Shown in pieces: positions 42,848-51,144 of a stretch of 64,000 bases of DNA. Below the pieces are notes generated by a model that worked only from the letters and a program-made list of their open reading frames with translations, was not told the origin of the DNA and did no database searches. Location of the stretch: the NCBI GenBank assembly GCA_044507605.1, contig JBIQJI010000024.1:1-64000 (forward strand), given 5' to 3'. Made by a program: the position numbers and the translations under genes. This DNA comes from Thermopolyspora sp044507605 (GTDB lineage: Bacteria > Actinomycetota > Actinomycetes > Streptosporangiales > Streptosporangiaceae). The stretch's first letter is position 1; each line of letters starts with the position of its first letter.

Positions 42848-44403
42848 CCGGCCGCGGACCCCGCGATCACGCGCACCACACCCACGACGACCCAGGGCAC
42901 GACCACGGGCACGACCACGACGACGAGCCCGACGTGGCGCTCCACGACAACCCGATCTGGCAGCAGGACAACGTCACGCTGCACAGCGTCGGCGTCGACA
43001 TCGGCTCCTCGGGCACCCAGCTCGCGTTCTCCCGCCTGCTTCTGCGGCGGCTGAGCGAAGACCTCACCAGCCGATACGTCGTGGTCCGCCGCGAATCCCT
43101 CTACCGGTCGCCGATCCACCTGACACCGTACGGCGCGGACCTGCTCATCGACGCCGAACGCCTCGGCGTGCTCCTCGACACGGCGTACGCCGCGGCCCGG
43201 GTCACCCCCGAGATGATCGACACCGGTGCCGTCATCCTCACCGGCGAGGCGCTCCGCCGCCGCAACGCCGAGGCCATCGCCCAGGTGATCAGCGAACGCG
43301 CGGGCGACCTGGTGTGCGCGACGGCCGGTCACCACATGGAGGCCATGCTCGCCGCATACGGCTCGGGCGCCGTCAGGACGTCGAGCCGGCGCCACAACCG
43401 CCTGCTCAACGTCGACATCGGCGGCGGCACCACCAAACTGACCCTGGTGGACGACGGCCGCATCACCGGCACGGCGGCGTTCCACGTCGGCGGCCGCCTC
43501 ATCGCGGCCGCCGGCGGCACCGTCGCCCGCATCGAGCCCGGCGGCCGCCGCCACGCCCTGCGGGCCGGGCACGACCTGTCGCCCGGCTCGCCCGTGACCG
43601 GCGGCCAGCTCGCCGACGTGGCGGCGCTCATGGCCGGCGAACTGCTGGCCGCCCTCACCGGGCGAAGCACCGACGCGACGGAAAAGCTGTGGCTCACCGA
43701 GCCGCTCGCCATCACCGGCCGGCTCGACGGCATCGTCTTCTCGGGCGGCGTGGCCGAGTACATCTACGGCACGCAGACCGCGGACTTCGGCGACCTCGGC
43801 CGCCCGCTGGGCGCCGAACTGCGCCGCCACGCCGAAGCCGGGCTGCTCCCCGCCCCCGTGCTGCCGGCGGCCGAACGCATCCGCGCCACCGTGCTCGGCG
43901 CCTCCCAATACACCGTGCAGCTCAGCGGCATCACCAGCCACCTCGACGGCGCCGACCGGGCCCTGCCCCGGCGCAACCTGCCGGTGGCCCGGCCCGCGTA
44001 CCTCCTCGGCGACGACGTCGACCCCGGCACCGTGGCCAAGGCCCTCACCGAACACCTCGGCCGGTTCGCGCACGGCGACACCGACCTCGCCGTCGCCCTC
44101 TCCTGGAGCGGCGACCCCGAATACCGCCGCCTGCGCGCCTTCGGCGAAGGCATCGTCCAAGGGCTGTCGTCCCGGCTCGCCTCCGGGGCGCGCCTCTACC
44201 TCGTGGTGGACGGCGACATCGCCCGCACCCTCGGCCGCATCCTGCGCGACGAACTCGGCGTCGGCAACGACCTCGTCATCCTCGACGGCCTGTTCCTGCG
44301 CGACTTCGACTACATCGACCTCGGACGCGTGCGGCAGCCCTCCGGCACCGTACCGGTGACGATCAAGTCGCTGGTCTTCGACGACATGGCCGCCACCGGC
44401 TAG
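42844..44403 (+). CDS. EutA-like ATPase 3 with His/Asp-rich N-terminus
   Basis: This 519-residue EutA-like ATPase has SVGVDIGSSGTQLAFSR, LNVDIGGGTTKLTLV, VFSGGVAEYIYGTQTADFGD and TVPVTIKSLVF. Unlike its paralogues it begins with a metal-binding-type stretch of His and Asp (residues about 9-27, HAHHTHDDPGHDHGHDH), reminiscent of nickel or zinc delivery proteins. The ATG overlaps the bicupin stop (ATGA). The His-rich end suggests a role in metal supply to, or repair of, the coupled bicupin. Confidence 0.85.
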   Translation: MTGRGPRDHAHHTHDDPGHDHGHDHDDEPDVALHDNPIWQQDNVTLHSVGVDIGSSGTQLAFSRLLLRRLSEDLTSRYVVVRRESLYRSPIHLTPYGADLLIDAERLGVLLDTAYAAARVTPEMIDTGAVILTGEALRRRNAEAIAQVISERAGDLVCATAGHHMEAMLAAYGSGAVRTSSRRHNRLLNVDIGGGTTKLTLVDDGRITGTAAFHVGGRLIAAAGGTVARIEPGGRRHALRAGHDLSPGSPVTGGQLADVAALMAGELLAALTGRSTDATEKLWLTEPLAITGRLDGIVFSGGVAEYIYGTQTADFGDLGRPLGAELRRHAEAGLLPAPVLPAAERIRATVLGASQYTVQLSGITSHLDGADRALPRRNLPVARPAYLLGDDVDPGTVAKALTEHLGRFAHGDTDLAVALSWSGDPEYRRLRAFGEGIVQGLSSRLASGARLYLVVDGDIARTLGRILRDELGVGNDLVILDGLFLRDFDYIDLGRVRQPSGTVPVTIKSLVFDDMAATG

Positions 44404-44742
44404 CCGCCCGGACCCTGCGCGCGAACGCCCGGCGGGGCCACGTCCAGGAGGGCGCGGGTCCGGCCGTGACGGGATCCGTCCCCCGCCGGCCGGTGCCGCG
44501 ATCCAAGGACGGCGCGCAGACGGTGCCTCCGGCGTGTCCACGCCCTGGCCGATCGCGGACGTGAGCCCGCCCACCAGCTCACCGATCCCGACGGTGATCC
44601 CGACCGGCGCCGCACCGGCGAACACGGCCAGGACCGCGGTCACACCGGCCGTGAACGGCGCCCGCGCGAAGGCGTACCCGATCAGGGCGGGCATCGCCCA
44701 TCGCCGGGCCGCGGACGGCCGCCGGCTCGTGACCGCGTTCAC
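44404..44742 (-). pseudogene. Possible N-terminal remnant of an ABC exporter membrane domain
   Basis: From GTG 44742, preceded closely by GGGAGG, the frame encodes a basic start and then ALIGYAFARAPFTAGVTAVL and AGAAPVGITVGIGELVGGL. This looks like the first membrane segments of an ABC exporter half. After about 70 codons the sequence loses all such character and runs into the antisense of the EutA-like gene without a stop. It is best read as a truncated gene end. Confidence 0.3.
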
Positions 44743-45282
44743 GCCTCCCCTATGTCGCAACGGGCGCTGGTCGGAGCACACCTGACGTGGGCGCTTGACA
44801 TCGTTCCTCCTGACAACCGCGATGGCATTGCCCTGCTCGGGCCCGTACTTCGGAGGCATCGGCCCACGCCGCAGCAGACTGCCGCCCGCCTCACCGCAAC
44901 GGGATTAATCGGCCCAGGGCGGCACAGACGGACGCCGGCACCCTTCGACAGGTGTCACCCCGCCGTCCATCTCGGCCCCTCGTCCGCCCTGCTCCCGGGG
45001 CTTGTGTCGGTCGGGACACCCAGATGCGCACCCTTTACATTGTAGATCAGCGAAGGATCACGGTCCGAGGGCCGCCGGGTCGCCGACCCGACCCGCGTCC
45101 CCGCCGTACCAGCCGGCAGCGCCGCCCCGACACCTGGCCTCGTCTCGGCAAGGCCGGAGCGAGAACCGGCGCTTCCACCGTTCGCCGACGCTCCCGAGGG
45201 AGACGGCGCGTGACATGCGCGCACGTGCCGTCGCCCCGGGTCGTGTCCTGCCGGCGGCGCCCGTGCCGGGCGGTGCGAGGGC
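44404..45282. other. Long intergenic stretch with gene remnants
   Basis: These 879 bases lie between convergent genes. The left part holds the likely ABC-exporter remnant (annotated separately). The right part is non-coding to the eye, with an AT-rich spot around 45030-45050 (CTTTACATTGTAGATC) that could be an orphan promoter. No intact gene or RNA gene was seen. Confidence 0.45.
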
Positions 45283-46392
45283 TCACCCCTCCGCCGGTCC
45301 GGCGGTATCGGCGATGCCGGCGATGTCGGCGATCGCGCAGGCGATGTTGTCCGGGCCGCCGTGCCGGTCGGCCAGCTCGATCAGCTCGTCGGCCAGCCGC
45401 TCGGGGCCGGCGATCGCGCGCACGGTCTCGCGCAGGGTCTCGGCCGGGACGACCCGGTGCAGCCCGTCCGAGCACACCAGATACCGGTCGCCCGGCCGGA
45501 TCGCCCGCAATTGCAGATCGACCTCGATCTCGCCGCCGTCCAGCGAGTGCAGCAGCAGCGTCGCCTGCGGATGCGCGGCCGCCTCCCGCAGGCTCAGGCG
45601 CCCTTCGTCGACCAGCGGCTGCACGAACGTGTGATCCTTGGTGAGCTGCACCATCTCCCCGCCGCGCACCAGGTACGCACGCGAGTCGCCGATGTGCGCC
45701 AACGCCAGCCGCGAACCCGCCACCAGCATCGCCGTCAGCGTCGTCCCCGCCCCCTCCGGCACCTCGCCCGACCCGGCCAGGGCACGCACCGCCGCGTTGG
45801 CCTCGCCGACCGCCTCCCGCAGCGCCCGCAACGGATCACCCGCCAGAGCGGCCCCCGCACCCTCCTCCAGCGGCCGCAACGCCTCGATGGCCGCCGCGCT
45901 CACCCGATCACCACCCCCCTCGCGGCCGTACCCGTCGGCCACCGCCAGCAGGCCCCCGCCCGCGTACACCGCGTCCTCGTTGCGCTCCCGCACCCGCCCG
46001 ATCGCGCAGCGCGCGGCAGAGCGGACCTCCAGGGTCTTCACGGCATCGGACATGACAGCGCCCCTTCCGGACAGATGCTCGACGAGAGAGGCGGCCAGCT
46101 CGGCGCGGCGGGCGGTATCGGCCTGAACCTGCGTCCAGTACGCCCACACCTCCTCGGCGGCCGCGGCAGGCTCCAGCGCGCACACCACCTGGATACGGGC
46201 CAGCGGCATACCCAACCGGCGCAGCCACGCCACCAGCCGGGCCCGCTCCAGCTGCGCCGGATCGTAGAACCGGTACCCCGAATCCGGGTCCACCCGCGCC
46301 GGCCGCAACAACCCCAGCTCGTCGTACAACCGCAACGCCTTCGGCGACAGCCGGCACGCCCGCGCGAACACACCGATGGTCCACAACCCCAC
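45283..46392 (-). CDS. MerR-type HTH fused to a PP2C protein phosphatase
   Basis: This 369-residue protein joins a MerR DNA-binding domain (about 1-80: TIGVFARACRLSPKALRLYDELGLLRP, GYRFYDPAQLERARLVAWLR) to a full PP2C Ser/Thr phosphatase domain (about 125-365). The phosphatase motifs are RVRERNEDAV, ADGYGREGGGDRVS, ALAHIGDSRAYLVRGG, YLVCSDGLHRVV and GGPDNIAC. GTG 46392 is favoured over ATG 46419 by GGGAGG six bases upstream. It may link phospho-signalling to transcription; partners are unknown. Confidence 0.88.
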   Translation of the reverse strand: MGLWTIGVFARACRLSPKALRLYDELGLLRPARVDPDSGYRFYDPAQLERARLVAWLRRLGMPLARIQVVCALEPAAAAEEVWAYWTQVQADTARRAELAASLVEHLSGRGAVMSDAVKTLEVRSAARCAIGRVRERNEDAVYAGGGLLAVADGYGREGGGDRVSAAAIEALRPLEEGAGAALAGDPLRALREAVGEANAAVRALAGSGEVPEGAGTTLTAMLVAGSRLALAHIGDSRAYLVRGGEMVQLTKDHTFVQPLVDEGRLSLREAAAHPQATLLLHSLDGGEIEVDLQLRAIRPGDRYLVCSDGLHRVVPAETLRETVRAIAGPERLADELIELADRHGGPDNIACAIADIAGIADTAGPAEG

Positions 46393-46604
46393 GGCCACCC
46401 TCCCTCGACCCGGGCCCATCCCCCGGGCACCACGATGCTGCGGCTTCCCCCAAGGACAAGGTCAAGGCCGGCCCACGCCGATCCCCAATCGGCCGATCGA
46501 CGAGTCCTTTTCCCCTCGCCGGGACGGACCGGTTTGTCGCAGTCCTCTGACATGATTGCTTCCCGTCCCGGGCAGGCCGCTCTGAACCGAGGGGAGTCGC
46601 AGCC

Positions 46605-46967
46605 ATGACCAACGAGAACGCCCGCCGGCGCGCAGTCCGTCCCGAAGATCTCAGCCGGTACGTCGTCCAACGGCTCAACGCGGGCGACGTCCAAGGACTG
46701 GTGGAGCTCTACGAACCGGACGCGGTGCTGGCATTGCCGGACGGCCGGGTCGCCCGAGGGACCGAACAGATCCGTCAGGCGTACGCGCGTCTCGTCGCCT
46801 CCGCACCGGAGTTCACCCCCGGGCACCAGCAGCCCACGCTGCGCAGCGGCGACCTGGCGCTGACCTCGGTGCGTCTGCCCGACGGCGGTGTCACCGTCGA
46901 AGTGGCCCGCCGCCAAGATGACGGGACGTGGCTGTGGGTGATCGACCAGCCCAACCTTCTGGGATAG
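46605..46967 (+). CDS. SnoaL/DUF4440-like NTF2-fold protein
   Basis: This 120-residue NTF2-fold protein has VQRLNAGDVQGLVELYEPDAVLALPDGRVARG and TWLWVIDQPN. GAGGGGAG lies upstream of ATG 46605. It is divergent from the MerR-PP2C gene and may be one of its targets. Such proteins can be stress-related binding proteins or isomerases; the function is not known. Confidence 0.8.
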   Translation: MTNENARRRAVRPEDLSRYVVQRLNAGDVQGLVELYEPDAVLALPDGRVARGTEQIRQAYARLVASAPEFTPGHQQPTLRSGDLALTSVRLPDGGVTVEVARRQDDGTWLWVIDQPNLLG

Positions 46968-47368
46968 AGCACACGGCCACGCGTTGCCGGTGGCGACGTG
47001 AACGGGGCTTGTATCGGGCCGCGACGGCCCGGCGCACAGACCGGTCCGATCGCGCACTCCACGACCGCCCTTCCGATCTTCTAGGCTCCGATGGGCCGAC
47101 CGAAAGCCGCAGGGGGACGATCGCCACAACCACGCACGTCCACGACATACTGCGCCAAGTCCAGGAGGCACAGGCCCAGTTGTAACGACGCCCTTCCCGC
47201 GTCATCGAGCGCCGCGACCGAATCACGCCGACCACGTGCCCCGAACCGAAGTGGGGCCGGCAGGTGCGTCCACCGGCGGGCGCGCCGGCCGGTGTCGTCG
47301 GCCGGCGCGTCCCCAGATGGCCGGCCGTCGCGAACGGGCGTGGCCGGGCGTGCGATTCGGCCCGGCGC
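46968..47368. other. Intergenic stretch without a recognised gene
   Basis: These 401 bases hold only shadow-type open frames. The right end carries a hairpin that overlaps the stop of the SMR gene. No RNA or repeat is obvious. Confidence 0.4.
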
Positions 47369-47380
47369 TTAGCGCCGGGC
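47360..47380 (-). terminator. Hairpin at the end of the SMR operon
   Basis: GCCCGGCGC-TTA-GCGCCGGGC is a perfect 9-bp stem whose loop is the SMR stop codon itself (TAA on the minus strand). It may end the transcript or stabilise its 3' end. Confidence 0.55.
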
Positions 47381-47776
47381 GCCGGTGTCGTGTCCGGTGG
47401 TGAGCTTGGGGCTGTCCGCGAGCTTGAGCCAGACCACGCCGGCGATGATGACGGTGAGCCAGAATCCCTTCTGGACGGTGAGGGTCTCATCGAAGAAGAC
47501 CGGGCCGAGAACCGCGGCGCCGATGGCTCCGATGCCTGCCCAGACGGCATAGCCGATCCCTACGTCGATCCTTTTCAGTGCGACGCTGAGGAAGAACAGC
47601 GTGAACAGGAAGAACACGATCGCTACGAGCGACCAGGCGAGGTCGGTGAACCCGCTGCTTCCGTTGACGCTGAGCGCGTAGCCGACTTCGAATCCTCCGG
47701 CGAGCAGCAGGGCGAGCCAGGCCCCTCCCTTGTCGCCCGGGGCGTTCGCGCCGGCGGGGTTGTTCGTGGCGGTCAT
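47369..47776 (-). CDS. SMR-family efflux subunit A
   Basis: This 135-residue membrane protein has four hydrophobic segments. The first contains the conserved membrane Glu (LLLAGGFEVGYALSV), and GIGYAVWAGIGAIGAAVLG is a family signature. It is longer than usual because of polar extensions at both ends. It forms a likely heterodimer with the SMR protein encoded 37 bp upstream, as in YkkCD or EbrAB. Expected substrates are lipophilic cations. Confidence 0.88.
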   Translation of the reverse strand: MTATNNPAGANAPGDKGGAWLALLLAGGFEVGYALSVNGSSGFTDLAWSLVAIVFFLFTLFFLSVALKRIDVGIGYAVWAGIGAIGAAVLGPVFFDETLTVQKGFWLTVIIAGVVWLKLADSPKLTTGHDTGARR

Positions 47777-47812
47777 GGCCGGTGTTTCCTTTCGACGGTG
47801 GGCGGGATGTGT

Positions 47813-48133
47813 TCAGGCCATTCCGGCGAGGTTGAGGCCGACCACGCCGACGATGACGATGGCGATCCCGAGGAGCTTCTTCCAGGTCAGCCGCTGGGAG
47901 AGCAGGAGGGCGCCGATGATGACGATCCCGACGCCGGCGAGGGAGGTCCACAGGGCGTACCCGACACCGACGTCGAAGGTCAGCAGCGCAAGGCTGAGGA
48001 AGAACGTGCCGATGGCGCCGCCGGCGAGCGTGGCGATCGTCCACCACGGTCGGGTGAACCCTTGTGCCTTGCCCGCGGCGATGCCGACGGTGATTTCGAA
48101 GATGACGGCGATGCCGAGGTAGAGCCAGCTCAT
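47813..48133 (-). CDS. SMR-family efflux subunit B
   Basis: This 106-residue four-helix SMR protein has the membrane Glu (YLGIAVIFEITVGIAAG) and GVGYALWTSLAGVGIVIIGALL. It is upstream of its partner in an operon with a MarR regulator. A perfect palindrome, the probable MarR site, lies 70 bp before its start. Confidence 0.9.
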   Translation of the reverse strand: MSWLYLGIAVIFEITVGIAAGKAQGFTRPWWTIATLAGGAIGTFFLSLALLTFDVGVGYALWTSLAGVGIVIIGALLLSQRLTWKKLLGIAIVIVGVVGLNLAGMA

Positions 48134-48202
48134 GATGCGGAGGGTTCCTTTCGATTCGGTTCGCGACGGCGCCGCCGCGTCTTTGCCTTGCCGAGTGTAG
48201 TT

Positions 48203-48216
48203 GCATGTACATGCAG
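48203..48216. promoter_or_regulatory. MarR operator at the SMR promoter
   Basis: TGCATGTACATGCA is a perfect 14-bp palindrome, 70 bp upstream of the SMR subunit B start. The same half-sites recur at the MarR gene start, which points to MarR as the binding protein. Confidence 0.75.
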
Positions 48217-48255
48217 ATTTTGAGGCGGGTGTGGCCCTGGTGCGCCACGCGGGGA

Positions 48256-48732
48256 TCAGGGGACGATGCGGGCCTCGACCTCACGCAGAGCTTGCACGAG
48301 TCGCCTTACGTCCAGGTGGGGAAAGTGTGCCGGCGCCCGTTCGAGCAGTTCGCGCACCCGCTCCTCGTACGGGCCGCGCACGTCGCGCAGAAGGGCTTCA
48401 CCCTCGGGGGTGATGACGGCGTAGACGCCGCGGCCGTCTTGCTCGCACAGGTCGCGCCGGGCGACCCCTTTCGCCTCCAAGCGGCTGACCAGTCGTGTCG
48501 CGGAGCTCTGGTTCAGCCCCACCCGCTGCGCGAGATCGTTGACTCGGAGCTCCTTATCGGGCGCCCGGCTCACGAGACTCAGAGCACGATAGTCGGTCAG
48601 CCCGATCCGATAGTTGTCGGCAAGCCACTTGTCCAGGGTGGCATCCACCGCCGACGCGAAGGCCGCAACCCTCGCCCACGAAGCACTGAGCTCACCGTCG
48701 GCGAACGTCGGCGAATCTTGCTGCATGCGCAT
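48256..48732 (-). CDS. MarR-family transcriptional regulator
   Basis: This 158-residue winged-helix repressor has YRALSLVSRAPDKELRVNDLAQRVGLNQSSATRLVSRLEAKGVARRDLCEQDGRGVYAVITPEG, the complete MarR DNA-binding block. It precedes the SMR pair on the same strand. Two palindromes sharing TGCATG half-sites, one over its own start and one before the SMR genes, suggest autoregulation and drug-responsive control of efflux. Confidence 0.9.
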   Translation of the reverse strand: MRMQQDSPTFADGELSASWARVAAFASAVDATLDKWLADNYRIGLTDYRALSLVSRAPDKELRVNDLAQRVGLNQSSATRLVSRLEAKGVARRDLCEQDGRGVYAVITPEGEALLRDVRGPYEERVRELLERAPAHFPHLDVRRLVQALREVEARIVP

Positions 48733-48735
48733 ACA
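48722..48735. promoter_or_regulatory. MarR operator overlapping the MarR start
   Basis: TGCATGCGCATACA matches the SMR-promoter palindrome in both half-sites except one base and the two central bases. It covers both possible start codons of the MarR gene (48724-48726 and 48730-48732). Confidence 0.65.
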
Positions 48736-49077
48736 GTTATCTTACCCGTCCGACCCTGTCAAGCCCGCACGCTCTCGATGACACCACTGGTCACGGGTGC
48801 CGAGAAGGCCTCACAACGGCAGACCCACCGGTGCAGCCACCATTCGGCCCGAATCCGGTCCCGTCGGCCTCCCGTGTCCCGTTCCACCCGGCTGCGGCGG
48901 CCCGACCTGACCTGATCACCGACCCGCAATGCCTTCTGCACAGCGGAGGCACCCCACGAGGACGAACCCTGGGCGGGCGAGGAATTGCTATCTCGCCGGC
49001 CACTGTTGGGATATAACCGAATAGAGAAGTATTGGGGCGTACATTGCCCGGTTCCCAGCTGACAAGGAAGCGCATCC
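48733..49077. other. Intergenic region before the effector-like gene
   Basis: These 345 bases separate the MarR start from the plus-strand gene at 49078. The last 70 bases are AT-rich (GGGATATAACCGAATAGAG near 49010-49030) and probably hold the promoter of that gene. No further gene was recognised. Confidence 0.4.
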
Positions 49078-50232
49078 GTGCACAAAGGCAAAAAGCGTAG
49101 GTCGCGCGCGCGGTCGCCCAGAAGGATGGGCATCGATTCGGGGAACGAGACGGGGGCGGGGATGAAACGGCGGCGGAGCACCGTCGACTCCGATTCCGAC
49201 GGCCAGGTTCCCGAGGGCAAGCAGACGGCGCGGTCGGATTCCGAGGGCGAGGCGGTCGAGAGCAAGGAGACCGGCACCGGGTCGCGTCCGAACAAGCGAC
49301 AGAAGTTAGAAACTATAAGCGATTCTGACAGACTACGCTACTTGGACAATGCCGCCTCGAACGAGGCCGCGCTCAAGAAGATTTACGCCGCGGTCTACAA
49401 AGACGGAAAGGTGAACACGTCCGTCAATAAAGATAAGGTGTACCGAATTCTGACCTACGGCGACTCGCAGTACCTGCGCACTCCGATCGACGCACAAGCG
49501 TTCAAAGCCTTCACCGCCCGCGACAGTCACCACACGGTGCAGAGCCAGCTCATGATCGTGTATGAGGAATACCGGCAAGCCATACGGGCAGGGAAGAAAG
49601 TGGATAAGCCGCCGAAAAGGGTCACGTCGCTCGTGGACGCGCTCAAGAACGGCGACTATTTCTTTGTGCGCAACGTGCATTACGACGAGCAGAACATGCC
49701 GGGCCGTGGCCGACGCATCATCGTCAACGTGACGACACAGCAGGCCGCGCTCAAGGCCGCCGCCGGCCTGAACCCTCTCTACACCGACCAGAAGATCTCG
49801 CCCTACATCAAGTCGTACAAGGTCTACCTGTCCACCAAGCCCCGTGTGCAGGACAAGGCCAAGTACGACAAGCTGGTCGTCTACTACGCTTACAAGGGGG
49901 ATGAAGACGCGGCCAACGACGAGGTGGGCGACCGCATTGTCGCCGCTCTCGACGCGGCGGTGCCGACCAACGAGCGGGAGACGACGTTCGCGCCCTTCTA
50001 CTCCAAAGTCACCTCGGGCATCGCCTGGGCGGAGGAATCGGAGGCCCATCTGCCGATGGGGCGTGGAATCAGCTTCAGCGATCTCCGGGCCAGGATCATC
50101 ACCAAGGTGATCGGCAAGAACCCCAATGTCGACAGCCCAGAACGGTTCGCGCGACTCGTCAACGAAGCGATGGAGGACGAGCAGGTGGACCCGACGGCAC
50201 CGCACAGGCACCTCACGCAGACGATCGTCTGA
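49078..50232 (+). CDS. Effector-like protein of unknown function, possibly HopA1-related
   Basis: This 384-residue protein has a charged, low-complexity N-terminus (about 1-80) with basic clusters KGKKRRSRARSPRR, MKRRRS and RPNKRQK that look like eukaryotic nuclear localisation signals. A folded domain follows (about 85-375). DYFFVRNVHY, GRGRRIIVNVTTQQAALKAA and KYDKLVVYYAYKGDED resemble the HopA1 effector family that also occurs in actinobacteria; this assignment is tentative. Base composition is clearly less GC-rich than in the neighbours (for example 49300-49450), suggesting transfer. GTG 49078 is the start. No secretion genes are nearby. Confidence 0.6.
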   Translation: MHKGKKRRSRARSPRRMGIDSGNETGAGMKRRRSTVDSDSDGQVPEGKQTARSDSEGEAVESKETGTGSRPNKRQKLETISDSDRLRYLDNAASNEAALKKIYAAVYKDGKVNTSVNKDKVYRILTYGDSQYLRTPIDAQAFKAFTARDSHHTVQSQLMIVYEEYRQAIRAGKKVDKPPKRVTSLVDALKNGDYFFVRNVHYDEQNMPGRGRRIIVNVTTQQAALKAAAGLNPLYTDQKISPYIKSYKVYLSTKPRVQDKAKYDKLVVYYAYKGDEDAANDEVGDRIVAALDAAVPTNERETTFAPFYSKVTSGIAWAEESEAHLPMGRGISFSDLRARIITKVIGKNPNVDSPERFARLVNEAMEDEQVDPTAPHRHLTQTIV

Positions 50233-50504
50233 CACCTCCCGCGACGGGCGAGCGCCTCGCCTGGCCGGTCGCTCTCCACATCGCCGGTCAGGGCCACGCG
50301 GCCGGGTTCGCGCCGCGGGCCCTCCGGCCATTCACGGAAGACCGCCGGCCGCACCGGCCACCGGACCCGCCGACTCGCCGACCCGGCGGGGCTTTCCCTG
50401 CCCCGCTCGCGGTGGTGCGGATCTTCTTGCCCCGCCGTGCGCCCTGGGGGCGTGGACGCGCAGCGGACGCCGAGCGGCTGGGCCAGGGCCTGCGGCGCCG
50501 GGCG

Positions 50505-51128
50505 TTATCCCGTGCCGGTGAGCCAGGCGGTCTCGCGCCGGTGGAACGCGGCCAGTTCGGCCGGTCGGTCGTCGCCGAGCAGGTCCTGGCTCACCGTCAC
50601 GCCGCGGGTCGACTGGATCCAGGTGAGGAACCGGTAGGACGGCCGAAACGCGGCGAGCCGGGCCACGTCCACGGGGAGCGCCTCGCCCGCGTGGACGGGG
50701 TGCAGTTCGTCGCGTTCCAGCAGGACTTCGAAGCTCATCAGCTTCCACCGTCCTTCGTCCCGGACGGCGCGTGAGAAGAACCGGCAGTAGGCGTGGAAGT
50801 CGACCTCCACTCCCTTCACCGTGGTCCGGTTGAAGATCTTCGCCGGGCTTTCGACGGTCGCCCGGTCGCCTTCGACCCGCGCGTAGGCGGGGAAGACCCA
50901 GTGCTTGCCGTTCCCGGTCCGTGCCATCCACGTCTTCGTCGCCTCGACGTAGGCGTCGCCGCCGTGTCCCTCGTACCAGGTGGTCCGGACGTAGGCGTCG
51001 TCGTGGAAGCAGTCGCGCATCACGTCGAAGAGCCGCTGGTCGCGGGCGAAGCGTTCCCGCCGCACCAGGTCGAAGAGCTCTTCACGGTCCAGGAGGGCCG
51101 CCAGCCGTTCGCTGTGGTCGGGGTTCAC
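50505..51128 (-). CDS. NTF2-fold (SnoaL-like) protein of the second catabolic locus
   Basis: This 207-residue protein has the NTF2/scytalone-dehydratase-like fold: EELFDLVRRERFARDQRLFDVMRDCFHDDAYVRTTWYEG, then KHWVFPAYARVEGDRATVESPAKI. It resembles the small subunit-like proteins found with LLM monooxygenases and aldehyde dehydrogenases. AAAGGA precedes GTG 51128. It is the last gene of the minus-strand operon of this locus. Confidence 0.82.
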   Translation of the reverse strand: MNPDHSERLAALLDREELFDLVRRERFARDQRLFDVMRDCFHDDAYVRTTWYEGHGGDAYVEATKTWMARTGNGKHWVFPAYARVEGDRATVESPAKIFNRTTVKGVEVDFHAYCRFFSRAVRDEGRWKLMSFEVLLERDELHPVHAGEALPVDVARLAAFRPSYRFLTWIQSTRGVTVSQDLLGDDRPAELAAFHRRETAWLTGTG

Positions 51129-51144
51129 CAGGTCGTCCTTTCGG

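Noticed and set aside
30435..44403. An ethanolamine-utilisation (eut) operon
   Set aside because: EutA-like proteins are present, but EutB, EutC, shell proteins, and an associated acetaldehyde dehydrogenase or B12 gene are absent from the region.
44534..44785. Plus-strand open frame between the EutA-like gene and the MerR-PP2C gene
   Set aside because: It is antisense to the hydrophobic exporter-like segment and lacks any family or start signal of its own.
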